A stretch of 64,000 nucleotides of DNA from the NCBI RefSeq assembly GCF_000210295.1, contig NC_026741.1:682001-746000 (forward strand). Reading direction: 5' to 3'. The position numbers were made by a program, and so were the translations under genes. Below are positions 20,462 to 30,804 of this stretch, in pieces (the first letter of the stretch is position 1; each line of letters starts with the position of its first letter). The stretch comes from Trypanosoma brucei gambiense DAL972. Its lineage: Eukaryota; Euglenozoa; Kinetoplastea; Trypanosomatida; Trypanosomatidae. Under the pieces are notes generated by a model. That model saw only the letters and a program-made list of their open reading frames with translations. It made no database searches and was not told the DNA's origin.

Positions 20462-21910
20462 AAGAGGTTTAAAATGAGGAAAATATACTTTGGAGCGGTG
20501 GAGAGTGCTTGCTGAGGTCGGAGAGAGGAGCTGAATGGGGGATTTTGTGGAGGAGTTAGAACATTGTGTTTGTTGTTGATGGGGATCGTGCGATGTCCCT
20601 CTAGCGTTTCGATTCCGCCTCCTTTCTTCCTTACTCGTGTAATGCCGCTGTGTGAAGCGTTGGCCGTTTGGCGTTACCGTTTTCCCTTATTTTCTGTTTC
20701 TACCACTGTCGTTACGCTGCCCAAGTTTCTGGTTATGATAAATGCTACCGTACCCCGCTGCTCCCTTTCGTCTGCTTTGTAGACGTATAAATGTTTGTGT
20801 GTGCTCTTCGCCGTGCGTACCTCATCGGGGATCGCTGATTATATCCGACTTTTTACTCACATTTGTACGGGGGATGCTCTGTGCCCTTGTGCCGCAGGGC
20901 GGTAGTGCTGGTTGGTTTCGTTGCGTCCTCAAAGTGCGAATGATGTGCGACATGTCTGTTGGGGCAACTCTATGTGTAAGAGTGCCAGGATGTGACAGCT
21001 ACGGCTTTCACTGCGTGGCGGACCAGAACGTTAGTTCTGTTTGATGTCGTACTGCGTAAATGCAGTCGAACAAACGCTAGTAATCCCTACTTCTGGTCAC
21101 GATGTGCGGTCGCGGCCAGTAGAAGTTGACATATCGAACTTTGGTGTGTGTACAGGTTGTGTGTTTGCTTTTTACTGACCCTCGACGTTTTTGAGAGGTG
21201 CATTTCACGGGCAGCGGGGAGCCTTTGAGGTGTGCGGTAGGTATACCATTGTGTTTGTCGAGGGTTTTCAACCCGTACCCACGTCCACTAAACCAAGGTG
21301 GAAAGAGTTTAGCTGGTTTCGCGGGGAAATACGGGTGGTGCCGCCTGTTTTCCTTCGGGGAATTGAACCATCTCTTTTTCTCATTTTGTGCTTGCATGTG
21401 TGCGTAGGAGCAATGAGAAAAGATACACCCTCTAGCTTTTTACACTTGTCGAGAGTGCGGCGGAGCGAGCGAAGGGGCATTTTTTACCCGCCGACAGAGC
21501 TCCCGTGGTGCAAATGTTTGCTCTCTGAAACGCGTTTAGGGGTTAGAAGGAAACGTTGGTGTGCACCTCTTCCCCATGTTTCCCTTTTCCCCCCTTGATG
21601 CTACTCTTCGTTCCTTACCGCTTCTCCCTGATCTTCCGGACTTCGGTTTACTTAGGCATCTGCTTCCGTCTTTCCTCACTTTCTCCCTTCACGTCGTGCT
21701 GTGCTGGCAACACAATAGCTTTTCCTTGCCTCACCCGTGGAAGCTAGCACTGCCTTTCTGAAGGGGAGGTGCACCGTTTCAGCTGTGCGGAAGGGTAACG
21801 TCTACGCGTTTTTGTGAGTCGCTTGCGCTCTACCATCTGCGTCTTTGTTTGAAAGGGGCGTGGAGGAAGAGGAAAAGGTGAAGTGTTGGTGAGGCGCGAG
21901 AGAAGATCGG
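20462..21910. other. 1.4 kb intergenic region, no convincing gene
   Basis: Several short frames exist on both strands but none reads like a structured protein, and they interrupt each other. Pyrimidine-rich tracts at about 21,570-21,690 lie upstream of the next gene and could direct its trans-splicing. Confidence 0.45.
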
Positions 21911-23575
21911 ATGGGCGGGGACCGACGGCACATGGGCAGCATCCCTGGCAAAAGTGATGTCGGGGAACCGGGAGCTGATTTGCCTCCAGCACCACCTGTC
22001 GATCTGTGCGATGATCAGTTACGGATGGCTAGCACCATCAAATCGTTTCATTACAAGTTACAGCAACGGATGACTACTGCAGGTGATAGGGCTTGCACCC
22101 AAGAAACGGAGGAGGAGAGGTGGTTTCGCCTAATTGCCGAGGAGAGCGAGCAAATGAAGTCGTACACAGCTGCCATGCACGGCATTGCTACGCAATATTG
22201 GGACCCACAAGAGGATAAGTTGAGGGATGGAGGGCAAACAAAGAGTTGTGTTACTTGTCCACCTATCACCACCAGAGTTATTCCTTCTAATAATGCTATT
22301 TGCGTCACAAAGCGTGTGCGGGATACCGAAACTGTAGTAGTCGGAAGTGCGTGCGAGAGACAGAGAGCAGCTTGCTTGCGGCACAATGACCGGATCAAGT
22401 ATTCATTGCAGTGTGTGACCGAGTATTTTCTTGGAATCTGTCGCGTACCACCGTTGATAGCATCAAAAGACACCAACCGCAGCACCTGCAGTGAGGTAGC
22501 AGATGTGTTGTCTTGCTCAGCGGTGGCGGGGGCCGTATACTATGAGAAGCTTCCCCTCTTAGCCTCTTCGTCGGTGAAGAGGTGGCGAAGGACTTATTAC
22601 GATACTCATGGTCGGCAGGCATATCCTTATGAGATCGACGCCGAAGCTTACCGAGTGTTGTTGGCGTCGGAAAGAACCGTGGGAGATGGTAATACTGCAG
22701 CGCCAGTGTGCCCGCTATCGTCGTCTGGGCTTGTTACTACCGGCACTGCCGGAGGTACAGCAGCTAACTACATGACGATGTCACGCACGGAGGCTTGCCG
22801 CCGGATCAATCTTGACTGCCCGCATCCACGGTTACTTGGCCAGCAGAGGGTCCCACCGTTGCTTGTTCTCGACATTGGTTCGTGTTACGGTCCGTTTGGT
22901 GGTAGGAGCGTTACGAACGGCGTTCTGCAGGTGCCGTTGGCGGTGACGGCGCTAGATTTGAGTCCCTACGAGGGTAGTGGTGTCATTAAGGCTGACTGGC
23001 TCGCTATCCGTTTTCACGATAGTGACAGAGCTACGGGGCGGTGTAGTTGTGATGATGAGGGCTGTATAAGTGGGACGACTTTCGATGACCATGGCCACGC
23101 TGATTGCGGTGTATCACTCGTTAGGTGGTGTGATGAAGAGAGTGGTAAATACGAAGGGACGGGAAGTGCCAGGAGGATTCTTTCTCTTGCGCGTGGTGCG
23201 TTCGATGTGGTTTTCTTTTGCCTGCTGCTTTCATTCTTGCCACATCCTAGGCTACGATACCGTGCCTGCCTGCATGCCTACCTGGCCCTGAAGGACGGGG
23301 GTCTGCTTGTGATTGTTAGCACGCGGACTCAGGGCGCTCGACGCAGCCTCTGGGTTGACGAATGGATTAAGTGCATAGAAGGAATCGGGTTTAAGAGAGT
23401 GCACAAAAACGTAATGAAACAGATTGTCGGGTTGAGTTTCAGCAAACAGCCAGCCAGTGAGGTCAGCGGTGACGACTCTGTGTTGTGTGGTGCGGAGGTG
23501 TGGGTGGAACGCATGATGAACCGCGCAGATGCGCTAGGTGGTCTCCGCACCATCGGCGATGAAAGCCCATGGTGA
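21911..23575 (+). CDS. SAMTOR/BMT2-like SAM-binding protein
   Basis: A 554-residue protein. The C-terminal half is a Rossmann methyltransferase-type domain closely resembling the BMT2/SAMTOR family: LVLDIGSCYGPFGG at about 318-331 (family signature D-x-G-S-C-x-N/G-P-F), an acidic strand end ALDLSPYEG, FDVVFFCLLLSFLPHPRLR at 431-449 and KDGGLLVIVSTRT after it, ending with a GLSFSKQ strand. A preceding helix (SVKRWRRTYYDTHGRQAYPY) also fits the family. Yeast BMT2 methylates adenine N1 in 25S rRNA; animal SAMTOR senses SAM for mTORC1. Which role applies here cannot be read from sequence. The N-terminal 300 residues contain helices and low-complexity insertions. The insertion at about 370-425 separates motifs usually closer together. 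Confidence 0.8.
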   Translation: MGGDRRHMGSIPGKSDVGEPGADLPPAPPVDLCDDQLRMASTIKSFHYKLQQRMTTAGDRACTQETEEERWFRLIAEESEQMKSYTAAMHGIATQYWDPQEDKLRDGGQTKSCVTCPPITTRVIPSNNAICVTKRVRDTETVVVGSACERQRAACLRHNDRIKYSLQCVTEYFLGICRVPPLIASKDTNRSTCSEVADVLSCSAVAGAVYYEKLPLLASSSVKRWRRTYYDTHGRQAYPYEIDAEAYRVLLASERTVGDGNTAAPVCPLSSSGLVTTGTAGGTAANYMTMSRTEACRRINLDCPHPRLLGQQRVPPLLVLDIGSCYGPFGGRSVTNGVLQVPLAVTALDLSPYEGSGVIKADWLAIRFHDSDRATGRCSCDDEGCISGTTFDDHGHADCGVSLVRWCDEESGKYEGTGSARRILSLARGAFDVVFFCLLLSFLPHPRLRYRACLHAYLALKDGGLLVIVSTRTQGARRSLWVDEWIKCIEGIGFKRVHKNVMKQIVGLSFSKQPASEVSGDDSVLCGAEVWVERMMNRADALGGLRTIGDESPW

Positions 23576-24059
23576 ATGTGCTGGTCTCTGTTAGGTTTAC
23601 CGATAACATGGGTGTGGTACTAGTCTCCACTTCTTGGAGCGAAATCTATCGCTTGCCCTGTTTCATATCTTGTGTTTCTTCTCGTTCGTCTGACGTGGCC
23701 AATGTGGTTGTGTGTGCTAGTTATTTTGCTGCTACACTGTGCGTACCATGTGGTTGCATGCATGTTCGTCGTGTGTGGTGTGGGGGCAGTTTGTGCGCGG
23801 CATTTCGAGAGGGATGTTCCCACTTCCCTCGTTGCTACTGTTTGTGTTTCCTCTCCGTTGTGGTTTGCGAGCAGCGCTTGACCGTAGGCAGATGTCAGCC
23901 CTTCAGGGTTGGCACCAAGTAACGTGCATCTGCGTTTTTACCCATTAATGAGGAAACACTGTTCTGAAGGTGCGGTACACTGTTCTTCACATTTTCTTAC
24001 ATTAGCCCTCGTAGAAAACGCGTAGTACCCAAATTTTTTATTGTTTTACCCGGCGGAAG
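23576..24059. other. intergenic region, no gene seen
   Basis: T/G-rich spacer without a credible frame. The last 60 bases before the next start contain a TTTTTTATTGTTTTACCCG tract. Confidence 0.45.
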
Positions 24060-24974
24060 ATGGAGTTGCATATTTTCGACTTCGACGGGACCATATTCAA
24101 CTCTCCAACGCCCTCCGCCCGTTTGAAAACCACGCAGGGATCGAGGGTATATGGGCAACTGATGCGGCCGCTCCAGGACAACGGTTTGGGTTGGTTTCAG
24201 AGTCTCAGTACGCTGTCACCACCTGCGGTGCCGGAGAAGCCAGAGGAAGAGAAGTGGTACATCGCCCCTGTCCTCGCGCGGATTCGTCAGCTGAATGAGC
24301 GCCGCAGGGATGACAAGCTTCGTGGTGATCCCGAATCGGTGCAGGTGTACGTCTTAACGGGTCGTGACGAAAAGTACCGCAGGCGGATTACGGCGCTGCT
24401 GGACAATGTGGGGCTGTTGGGGATTATGAACGGCGTGTTTCTGAAACCAAGTGAGACTTATGGCACCGTGAAGTACAAATTGGAGACAATGTACACGCTT
24501 TTGGCGAAGCACCAACCAACACAGGCTTTCTACTACGAGGATCGTATGGAGCAGGGCCAAAAACTGCTTGGGGGTATCCGTCGGCTTTCCGATGTGGTTA
24601 ATAAAAAATCATCGGGTACTGGTTTTGTTTCTACGCTGATGCTGCACCCCGATGGGAGTCTGTGCCGTCTTGAGTCGGACCCTCTCAATTCCGATGAGGC
24701 AAATATAGAAAACTGCAACGCTGCCAAGCGTTGGTGGAACGACGTTTGTCGTCGCATCGACCCCTATCCCTTGTCAAGTGTCAATCCCTTTTGGTTTACA
24801 CTCGTCTTTCTCGATCCTGAGCTTCCTTCTTGCAGTGATCGCATGCTTACGGCGAAGGAAGAGGACTTACTTGTGAGTGAATTGCGGTACGAAGGGGAGG
24901 CATACAGGGCAGCAAATCCCACAAAGGCACGGTCCACCTCTGATGGCCCGAGGGGCTTGCGGAAGAGAAGCTAA
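24060..24974 (+). CDS. HAD-superfamily protein of the HAD_SAK type
   Basis: A 304-residue protein beginning with the HAD nucleophile motif FDFDGTIF (residues 6-13; D7 nucleophile, D9 acid) followed by NSPTPS. Motif II is VLTGRD at 98-103 and the distal acidic motif is YYEDR at 158-162. A helix YRRRITALLDNVGLLG and the following FLKPSE fit the HAD domain of Swiss-Army-Knife RNA-repair-like proteins (Pfam HAD_SAK_1) in eukaryotes and fungi. The likely activity is phosphate hydrolysis on a nucleic acid or nucleotide end, but the substrate is unknown. No polynucleotide kinase or ligase domain is fused. The C-terminus is basic. The ATG chosen is immediately before the motif. Confidence 0.75.
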   Translation: MELHIFDFDGTIFNSPTPSARLKTTQGSRVYGQLMRPLQDNGLGWFQSLSTLSPPAVPEKPEEEKWYIAPVLARIRQLNERRRDDKLRGDPESVQVYVLTGRDEKYRRRITALLDNVGLLGIMNGVFLKPSETYGTVKYKLETMYTLLAKHQPTQAFYYEDRMEQGQKLLGGIRRLSDVVNKKSSGTGFVSTLMLHPDGSLCRLESDPLNSDEANIENCNAAKRWWNDVCRRIDPYPLSSVNPFWFTLVFLDPELPSCSDRMLTAKEEDLLVSELRYEGEAYRAANPTKARSTSDGPRGLRKRS

Positions 24975-26373
24975 CTTTCGTGCAAACAGAGCAATTTTAA
25001 AAATCGTTTTTCGTCCCCCTAGAGAGGGGAGGGAGGGTTTGCGTGTATGTGCATTTAGTTGAGGATTTTTGCTTCATTGAGATCAGGAGCGGTTCGGGGT
25101 GTAGTTGGTGTTTTGCTGTGTTGCTATTATTCTCTCCCCATCCCTTTCTCCATACATTGCCTCCTTGTTCACATTTGTTTGTCCCTTCTGAAGTGGCGAC
25201 ACCGGTTGCGCGCCGTTTCCGCAGTGGTACGAGTGCAGTTGTAGGGTGAAGGAACGGTGCCGGGAACAAACGATGTTTCGGGTCTTGTGTTGGATCGGAC
25301 GGAATTCCCTCTCTTTTCTCGGCAGCTCCACAGCTTCCTCGCTCCTTAGGGAACCTTCGGTGTGGCGGCAACCCATGCTCCCTTTTCGATGTTTTTTCTT
25401 TTTGCTTCGTTCCACTCTCGCATCTTACCAACTGGTGGGAGGGGCAAGAAAGGTACTATCTTTTATTAATTGCGCACGGGTACCTGTGACCGTTTACCCC
25501 TTTTCTTTGACCCATTTGTTTTTTGTATTTACTGTTTAACATTTATATATTTTTTCACTATTCCCACTCTACTGTATCGGTGCTGTCGTATTCTACGGCC
25601 CCAAAGTGTAATGGCCTATCGGGAGAGTAAAGAAGGACGAAAAGGCAACATTTGGCAGTGGAAGACAATCAAAAAGTTAATAGTGCTTCTTCACTCCGGT
25701 CGGGGACCAAGGTGATAGCAACAGCAAATATAAGCCACCGAGAAGCAATCTTAAATGAAGCGGTCACCTGTGGAGTTCCCAACACAAAAAAATTTAACTC
25801 AGATGTCAAAAGAAATAGGTAAAAAATAAAAGAAAACTTAAATTGGTCCTGGTCACATGTATATACGCATGTGTTTTTTTTTTTTTTTTGTGGGGTGTGA
25901 CTTATTTTTCATATCGCGGGAAAGTGTGGGGGTTATGTTCATATGAGACACTCGTAAGTACAGTAAGACGCCAGCAATAACAGCGTAAAACTAATAAGAG
26001 CGAGAGGGAAGAATGGGGAACAAAAGATATTTTCAAAAGGATTGCCAAGGAGTAAGAACTACTTCTCCTGCCTTCATATTCCTCCATTTTCCACAAGGGT
26101 ATTAACTGTAGTCGAGCGTGTGAAAATGTTATGCTATTTTTAATGGGTAGAAAGGGGCTCGCAAAACTAAGTGCGGGAGACCGGAGGTTATACGATAAAT
26201 TCAATGTGCAAAACAAACGTATAAAAGGTAAATAGGGGTGGGTGTGGTGTGGGTTTCGCCGCCGTGTCAAATAACTTGTGAATACTGAGCCTGTTTTTCG
26301 TTCATCTGCCCTTGCCGTTATTGATTCTTACTTTCCTGCCTACGCTTTGTGCCTTAATATGCAAAACTAGGTG
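24975..26373. other. 1.4 kb intergenic region with long T-tract
   Basis: No credible gene. A 16-T run at 25,874-25,889 follows an ATATACGCATGTG segment. The region alternates pyrimidine-rich blocks (25,120-25,420) with purine-rich blocks (25,620-25,840), typical of trypanosome UTRs. Confidence 0.45.
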
Positions 26374-27624
26374 ATGAGGAGTGCTCAGTTGCCATCAAAA
26401 CTTTCTTCGGCTGCTGGATCATGCAAACACTGGGTTGTTTCAGTGCCTAATAGCAGCGAAAGCTATAGGTGTTTTTGTTCTCTCATCGACCGAGCCCTTC
26501 AACCGGGTACGTGTTACCCATATTCTGTTCGGTTTCGTCTTGAACACCTTCTACCCGCGGACTGGAGTCTTTTACTAGGGTGGTGTCGTCGGTTAACATC
26601 ATGTTGTGGGAGCTTCACTTACACCTCTCCTGGTGACATCTCCGAGCAGACGGAAAGTGTAGGGGCTGTGGACGATTCAGAAGGGCACCCGGCAGTGGTG
26701 AACGCTGCCTTCATGCATGTTGTGGAGAGGTGCCATGGCGACTTCGTGCCCAACAACATGATTTATCATGAACTGCAGAGGCGGTACACTGTCTATGCCC
26801 CTGCGTCCCCACCGCCCCCAGAGGGACCCGAGGATTTTACCTCCTTTCTGGGTGCTCTTCAGGATAGCGTATGTGATGGTTGTTTAGCATCTCTGTTGGA
26901 GGGTGATGGAAACGTGGGCGAGGACCCACTGGCAAGCCAGGTGCCGTCTTTGGAGGCAACGAAGCACAACCAAAAGGTGCTTGGCGTTGGTGCTGCCGCT
27001 TCAATGGAGAGTGAGGCGCATCGCCAGCAGGGGGAACTACTTTTTAACTTCTTTCCGCACCGTGTTGTGGTATCGGATGGTATACCGTGCCATTCCACCC
27101 ACTTTGTTGTAATGGTCAACCTTAAACCTGTTGTCCCGTGGCACCTAATGGTGGTGCCTATACGTTGTGTTGGCACTTTGTCTGCCCTTAGTGCTGCGGA
27201 AATGGAGGATTTAGGGCATATGATTCATCTCACGATAAGTGTGCTGAGTCACGTGTTGGTGAAGCCCGCGGTGACGGGTACTGGGGACACCAGCTCTAAT
27301 GGTGGTAGTCGCGTTGAAAGGGGGTGTAGTCCACACAGTATCGGTTCTCCTGTACCCGCTTCTGTTGGCGGTGGAGGGGGGTTTAGCATTGCCATTCAAC
27401 AAGGGGAGCTCGCCGGTCAGACAGTTCCGCACCTCCACGTGCATGTTATTCCGTTTGACCCGCGCGGTAAGCTTGCGGGTGAACCGGAGGACGAGGAGCA
27501 ACAGAGGCGGCAACCCCCGCGCACAGGGGCACAAATGCGGGAGGAAACGGAGTTCCTTAGGCCTCACTTTGTTCGATTAGCCAATGAAAAGAACATGAGA
27601 GGAATCTGCGCAACTTGCGGTTGA
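26374..27624 (+). CDS. Fhit-like HIT-family hydrolase with N-terminal extension
   Basis: A 416-residue protein with a C-terminal HIT domain from about residue 220. The domain starts with FFPHRVVVSDGIPCHS, continues with VNLKPVVPWHLMVVPIR (Fhit has NRKPVVPGHVLV) and ends with the histidine triad H353-L-H355-V-H357 after QQGELAGQTVPHLH, where H355 is the expected nucleophile. Fhit hydrolyses diadenosine triphosphate to AMP and ADP, and the AGQTV context favours this branch over Hint or GalT. About 210 N-terminal residues have no recognised domain. A Gly/Ser-rich insertion of about 35 residues sits just before the triad. The first in-frame ATG is at 26374. Fhit is about 150 residues, so this is a large variant. 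Confidence 0.85.
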   Translation: MRSAQLPSKLSSAAGSCKHWVVSVPNSSESYRCFCSLIDRALQPGTCYPYSVRFRLEHLLPADWSLLLGWCRRLTSCCGSFTYTSPGDISEQTESVGAVDDSEGHPAVVNAAFMHVVERCHGDFVPNNMIYHELQRRYTVYAPASPPPPEGPEDFTSFLGALQDSVCDGCLASLLEGDGNVGEDPLASQVPSLEATKHNQKVLGVGAAASMESEAHRQQGELLFNFFPHRVVVSDGIPCHSTHFVVMVNLKPVVPWHLMVVPIRCVGTLSALSAAEMEDLGHMIHLTISVLSHVLVKPAVTGTGDTSSNGGSRVERGCSPHSIGSPVPASVGGGGGFSIAIQQGELAGQTVPHLHVHVIPFDPRGKLAGEPEDEEQQRRQPPRTGAQMREETEFLRPHFVRLANEKNMRGICATCG

Positions 27625-27923
27625 AAAAGATGGTGACATCTTCATGAAGTGAACGTTGCACATGGTCAGTCGTGGGGTTGCCTCGTGGAGAAGTCAAAGT
27701 GAATGGGCCGGTCCTCTGTATGCAATCACAATTTCTTAATTTTTTTTTTTCGCGTTGATACTGGCAGTGGCATTCGATTCTTACTTTTCCCGATTTCCGC
27801 AATCGGACCACTTAATCACCTCGCAGTTTTATTGGATATTTCCATACCTTTTTGGTCTGACGTAGCTTTTGTGTCCTACTGTTTGTGAGGAAGTGGCATG
27901 ACGGAGTGAGACGGTGGCCGAAT

Positions 27924-28886
27924 ATGTACCCGCTGAGTGCCATCTCCGATGCTAAAAAGGTTTTGAGACTCACTCACATGCGCCGCCTCCGCGCGGCGGC
28001 AAGGAGCGATCCCAGTGCCTTGAAACTTGAGTCGATACGCATTTGTGAGGTGCTGTACGAGCGTATCTGTGTTTTGAGACGGAAGCACTTGGGTGTCGAG
28101 GGTGCGATGCTCCCTCCTCTTCTTCTTTGTGCCTATCTGCCACTGTTCTATGAAGTGGATCTCCGTCCTCTGTTATCCCGGTTGTGGAGGGAGCGACCCA
28201 ACGAGCACCTCAGGTGTGTTTCTGTCTTTGTTCCGACTGTGCTTGCGCAGTTTAAGAATGTGAACAGCTGCACAGGTACCTCAGTGCCTGTTCCCTTGCG
28301 GTCATTTCCGCCGCAGACCGTTGCTGAGCGACTGATGAGTGCCATGCTGTTTGTTGAAGTGCTTGGTGAGGGAGACTTGCTACGGTCTTTCGACGTGCGT
28401 GGTTGCTACGGGTTGATGGAGCTGAAGGAAGGTATTCTTCATCGCGACATTTTCCGTAGTGGCGAAAGTGTAACTTGCGGTGTGTCACCATCCTCCCGCC
28501 GGGTTATCGCCTGTGACTGGTGGCACTCCCTCTTTCCACATTGTCCGAGGCCTGCAGGTCTGATTGAGTCTGGAGATCACCCGCGGGGCGGGGTTCAGCG
28601 AGGTCCTCTTCTTTCCCTTACACCCGGTGTTTTATTTGATCGGACGGGAGGCCGGTTGGGGAAGGGCGGCGGATACTACGATAGATTTTTGCAGTTTCAG
28701 CGGTGTGCTTCGGGTGATCCGGCGGAAGAGACGACCTTAGCATGGGGTGTTGCTAGGGAAATGCAGCTGCTATCGGGAGAGGGGGACAAGCTACCAGTTT
28801 ATAGAGATTCTTTGCCTTCCCATGGTATGAAGGACGCCCTAATGGATGCTGTGGTTACATCCACTGAGTTTGTTAAGTGCTCGTGA
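27924..28886 (+). CDS. 5-formyltetrahydrofolate cyclo-ligase
   Basis: A 320-residue protein that should convert 5-formyl-THF to 5,10-methenyl-THF using ATP. The family signature is clear at residues 233-254: TPGVLFDRTGGRLGKGGG followed by YYDRF, including the glycine-rich phosphate-binding segment. The N-terminus SDAKKVLRLTHMRRLRAAAR is the usual first basic helix (K-x-x-L-R). It is longer than the usual ~200 residues because of insertions at about 70-130 and around 195-225. The start is the first in-frame ATG; an upstream non-ATG extension is open but has no initiator. No clear organellar presequence. Confidence 0.9.
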   Translation: MYPLSAISDAKKVLRLTHMRRLRAAARSDPSALKLESIRICEVLYERICVLRRKHLGVEGAMLPPLLLCAYLPLFYEVDLRPLLSRLWRERPNEHLRCVSVFVPTVLAQFKNVNSCTGTSVPVPLRSFPPQTVAERLMSAMLFVEVLGEGDLLRSFDVRGCYGLMELKEGILHRDIFRSGESVTCGVSPSSRRVIACDWWHSLFPHCPRPAGLIESGDHPRGGVQRGPLLSLTPGVLFDRTGGRLGKGGGYYDRFLQFQRCASGDPAEETTLAWGVAREMQLLSGEGDKLPVYRDSLPSHGMKDALMDAVVTSTEFVKCS

Positions 28887-29271
28887 GGCATTGGAAAATG
28901 TTACACAAGGTTCGCGTTGTCAGGGTTGAATTTCCTACCTTCTTTTGTGAGCCGGTAGGAAGTTGTGTTCAAGTGAGACACAGATTATCTTTGCCATGCA
29001 TTCGCGGTACCTAACCCTCCTTTGTCCCACACATTTGTTTCGTCGTTGAACAGTTTTCAAAAAGAAAAAAATCCGTGGAGGCAGCAAGGGGAACTGCTGC
29101 TGGAGCAGTATACGTGGGGGCTCCTTGTGTTCCATCTTCAACTAAGAAAGTGGAGAGCTATTGCTTACTTTTCGGGCTTCTACTAATCTCTCTTTTCTGA
29201 ATTGGAAGCCGTTAGAAACGGAGTTAGGGAAAAGTGTATAGGTAGGTGGGGCGACAACAATAACAGTAAGG
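28887..29271. other. short intergenic region, no gene seen
   Basis: Spacer between the cyclo-ligase and the CFAP97-like gene. A TTACTTTTCGGGCTTCTACTAATCTCTCTTTTCTG-type pyrimidine tract at about 29,164-29,200 could serve the next gene's trans-splicing. Confidence 0.45.
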
Positions 29272-30804
29272 ATGTGCGCAATGGAATATAGCGACTACAC
29301 TGTTGGTTTGTCACATTTGTGGCATATGCACCACCTGGCAGCCGTGCGCCTTCAATCCGGCAAGGGGATTACCGGGCTTCCCTACATTGACTTCCGTAAC
29401 CCCGAGACGATGGATCATCCACAACTGGCCACCGACGCTATCGTGAGACGGCTTCATCGTCGCATTGCAGCCGATGAGCAGCACATTGTAAAGGCTAACT
29501 GTCACCTTCGTGATGTTATTTGTAATGCGGGTGACCCTGCGTACAGAAGGCGGCGGAATATGAATAACCTACCCACTGAAGAGGAGGTTGCAACGTGTCT
29601 AAACTCTGCAAAGCACACTGCGGCGCTGGAGAGGGCCCGCTTGAACAGAGTAAAGAACATACAGAGAGAGAATTACATACTCTTAGAACATCTGAAGAAC
29701 ACTAAGTGTTCCGTCACTTCTGCCAAAGAGCTCAACCGGTGGTATAACAATGAATACAAGAAGCGTTCGCGGATGACGCGCCACTTTAAACCCAGGGAAC
29801 CATTCTGTGGTGCTCGTGTCCTTACTGCAGAGTGCAAGTTTACACCTGGTACCAACCCAGATTATGTTACATCGCAAGCCCTTGTGGAAACCCCGTCCTT
29901 GTGGATGCATCGGAGAGAACCTACCGTCGTGGAGGTGCTGGCGAAGGGCCCTGTGCTTCCGTCGCTGCAGGAGGCAGCGAATCAGTACATCGAAGGATGT
30001 TGTTACACGGATACAAAAACCGGTGTTCCACACCTTCTGTCACGCTCCAAAGGAGGGAAGAGAGGGAAAGCTGAGTGGAAGGGCATATCGAAGCTTGACG
30101 TTAAGCTTATGAACTATGCAAACGATTTGAAGCTCGTACGTGGCGGAAACCTACCCATTGTTCGACGTGGCGAGGAGAACGGTATTACCAGTTTATGGCG
30201 GGGGGAGCTTGAGAAGCGGTCTCCGACCAGGTGTCAGGGCCCCCCTTGGAGGTGGTTGGGGGCTACCGAAAAGAGTAACGAAGAGAAGGCTGGAGGGCAG
30301 CACCAGAGTGTAAATACCATTGTGCCGGGAAGGTGGGATCCCCACAGAAGCATAATGGGGAGGGTGCGGAAGTTAGCCTTATTGAAAGATAAGCGACACC
30401 AGTATGCCAAAGATGCTAAGGATGGAAACACTAGGCGGGAAAACAGGCGGCCACCGTATGGAGTACCGGTAATTCCCCCAGCAGCTGCTGGCGGTTTCCC
30501 ATTTAACGGCTCGACTGATGCACAAATTCCTTATGGTACGCAGCGGCTACAAAATCGTCTATCAACTGAAGTGCCCTATGCCCAGAACGGTCATTATGGG
30601 GAGGGAATGCCTGGCCCGGTCGCTTTCCCCTCTAATGCATACGGGGAGTCTACCAAGACTGTGGATTCGTCAGGTCCGCACGGGTTTCACGATTTTTCTC
30701 AGCTAAAAAATTATAGATTAGGTTCGCAGGGTACGCCCGCTTCATCGATTAGCCGAAACTTTGGAGACGCAGACGCGGAGGCTCCACAATATGTGTCGGG
30801 TTAG
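29272..30804 (+). CDS. CFAP97/Hemingway-like protein, possible axonemal component
   Basis: A 510-residue protein. Residues about 35-160 resemble the CFAP97 (Hemingway/KIAA1430) domain: after PYIDFRNPETM a helical region leads to ARLNRVKNIQRENYILLEHL at about 122-141, followed by a Ser and a Trp-containing basic helix (LNRWYNNEYKKR). CFAP97-family proteins have an E-R/I-x-R-x-N-x-x-LL-x-x-L pattern here and are needed for sperm flagella or cilia in animals. The remaining 350 residues are basic and Pro/Gly/Tyr-rich near the end, probably disordered. Two ATGs (29272 and 29281) are close. A flagellar role fits an organism with a motile flagellum but rests on a by-eye match. Confidence 0.6.
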   Translation: MCAMEYSDYTVGLSHLWHMHHLAAVRLQSGKGITGLPYIDFRNPETMDHPQLATDAIVRRLHRRIAADEQHIVKANCHLRDVICNAGDPAYRRRRNMNNLPTEEEVATCLNSAKHTAALERARLNRVKNIQRENYILLEHLKNTKCSVTSAKELNRWYNNEYKKRSRMTRHFKPREPFCGARVLTAECKFTPGTNPDYVTSQALVETPSLWMHRREPTVVEVLAKGPVLPSLQEAANQYIEGCCYTDTKTGVPHLLSRSKGGKRGKAEWKGISKLDVKLMNYANDLKLVRGGNLPIVRRGEENGITSLWRGELEKRSPTRCQGPPWRWLGATEKSNEEKAGGQHQSVNTIVPGRWDPHRSIMGRVRKLALLKDKRHQYAKDAKDGNTRRENRRPPYGVPVIPPAAAGGFPFNGSTDAQIPYGTQRLQNRLSTEVPYAQNGHYGEGMPGPVAFPSNAYGESTKTVDSSGPHGFHDFSQLKNYRLGSQGTPASSISRNFGDADAEAPQYVSG

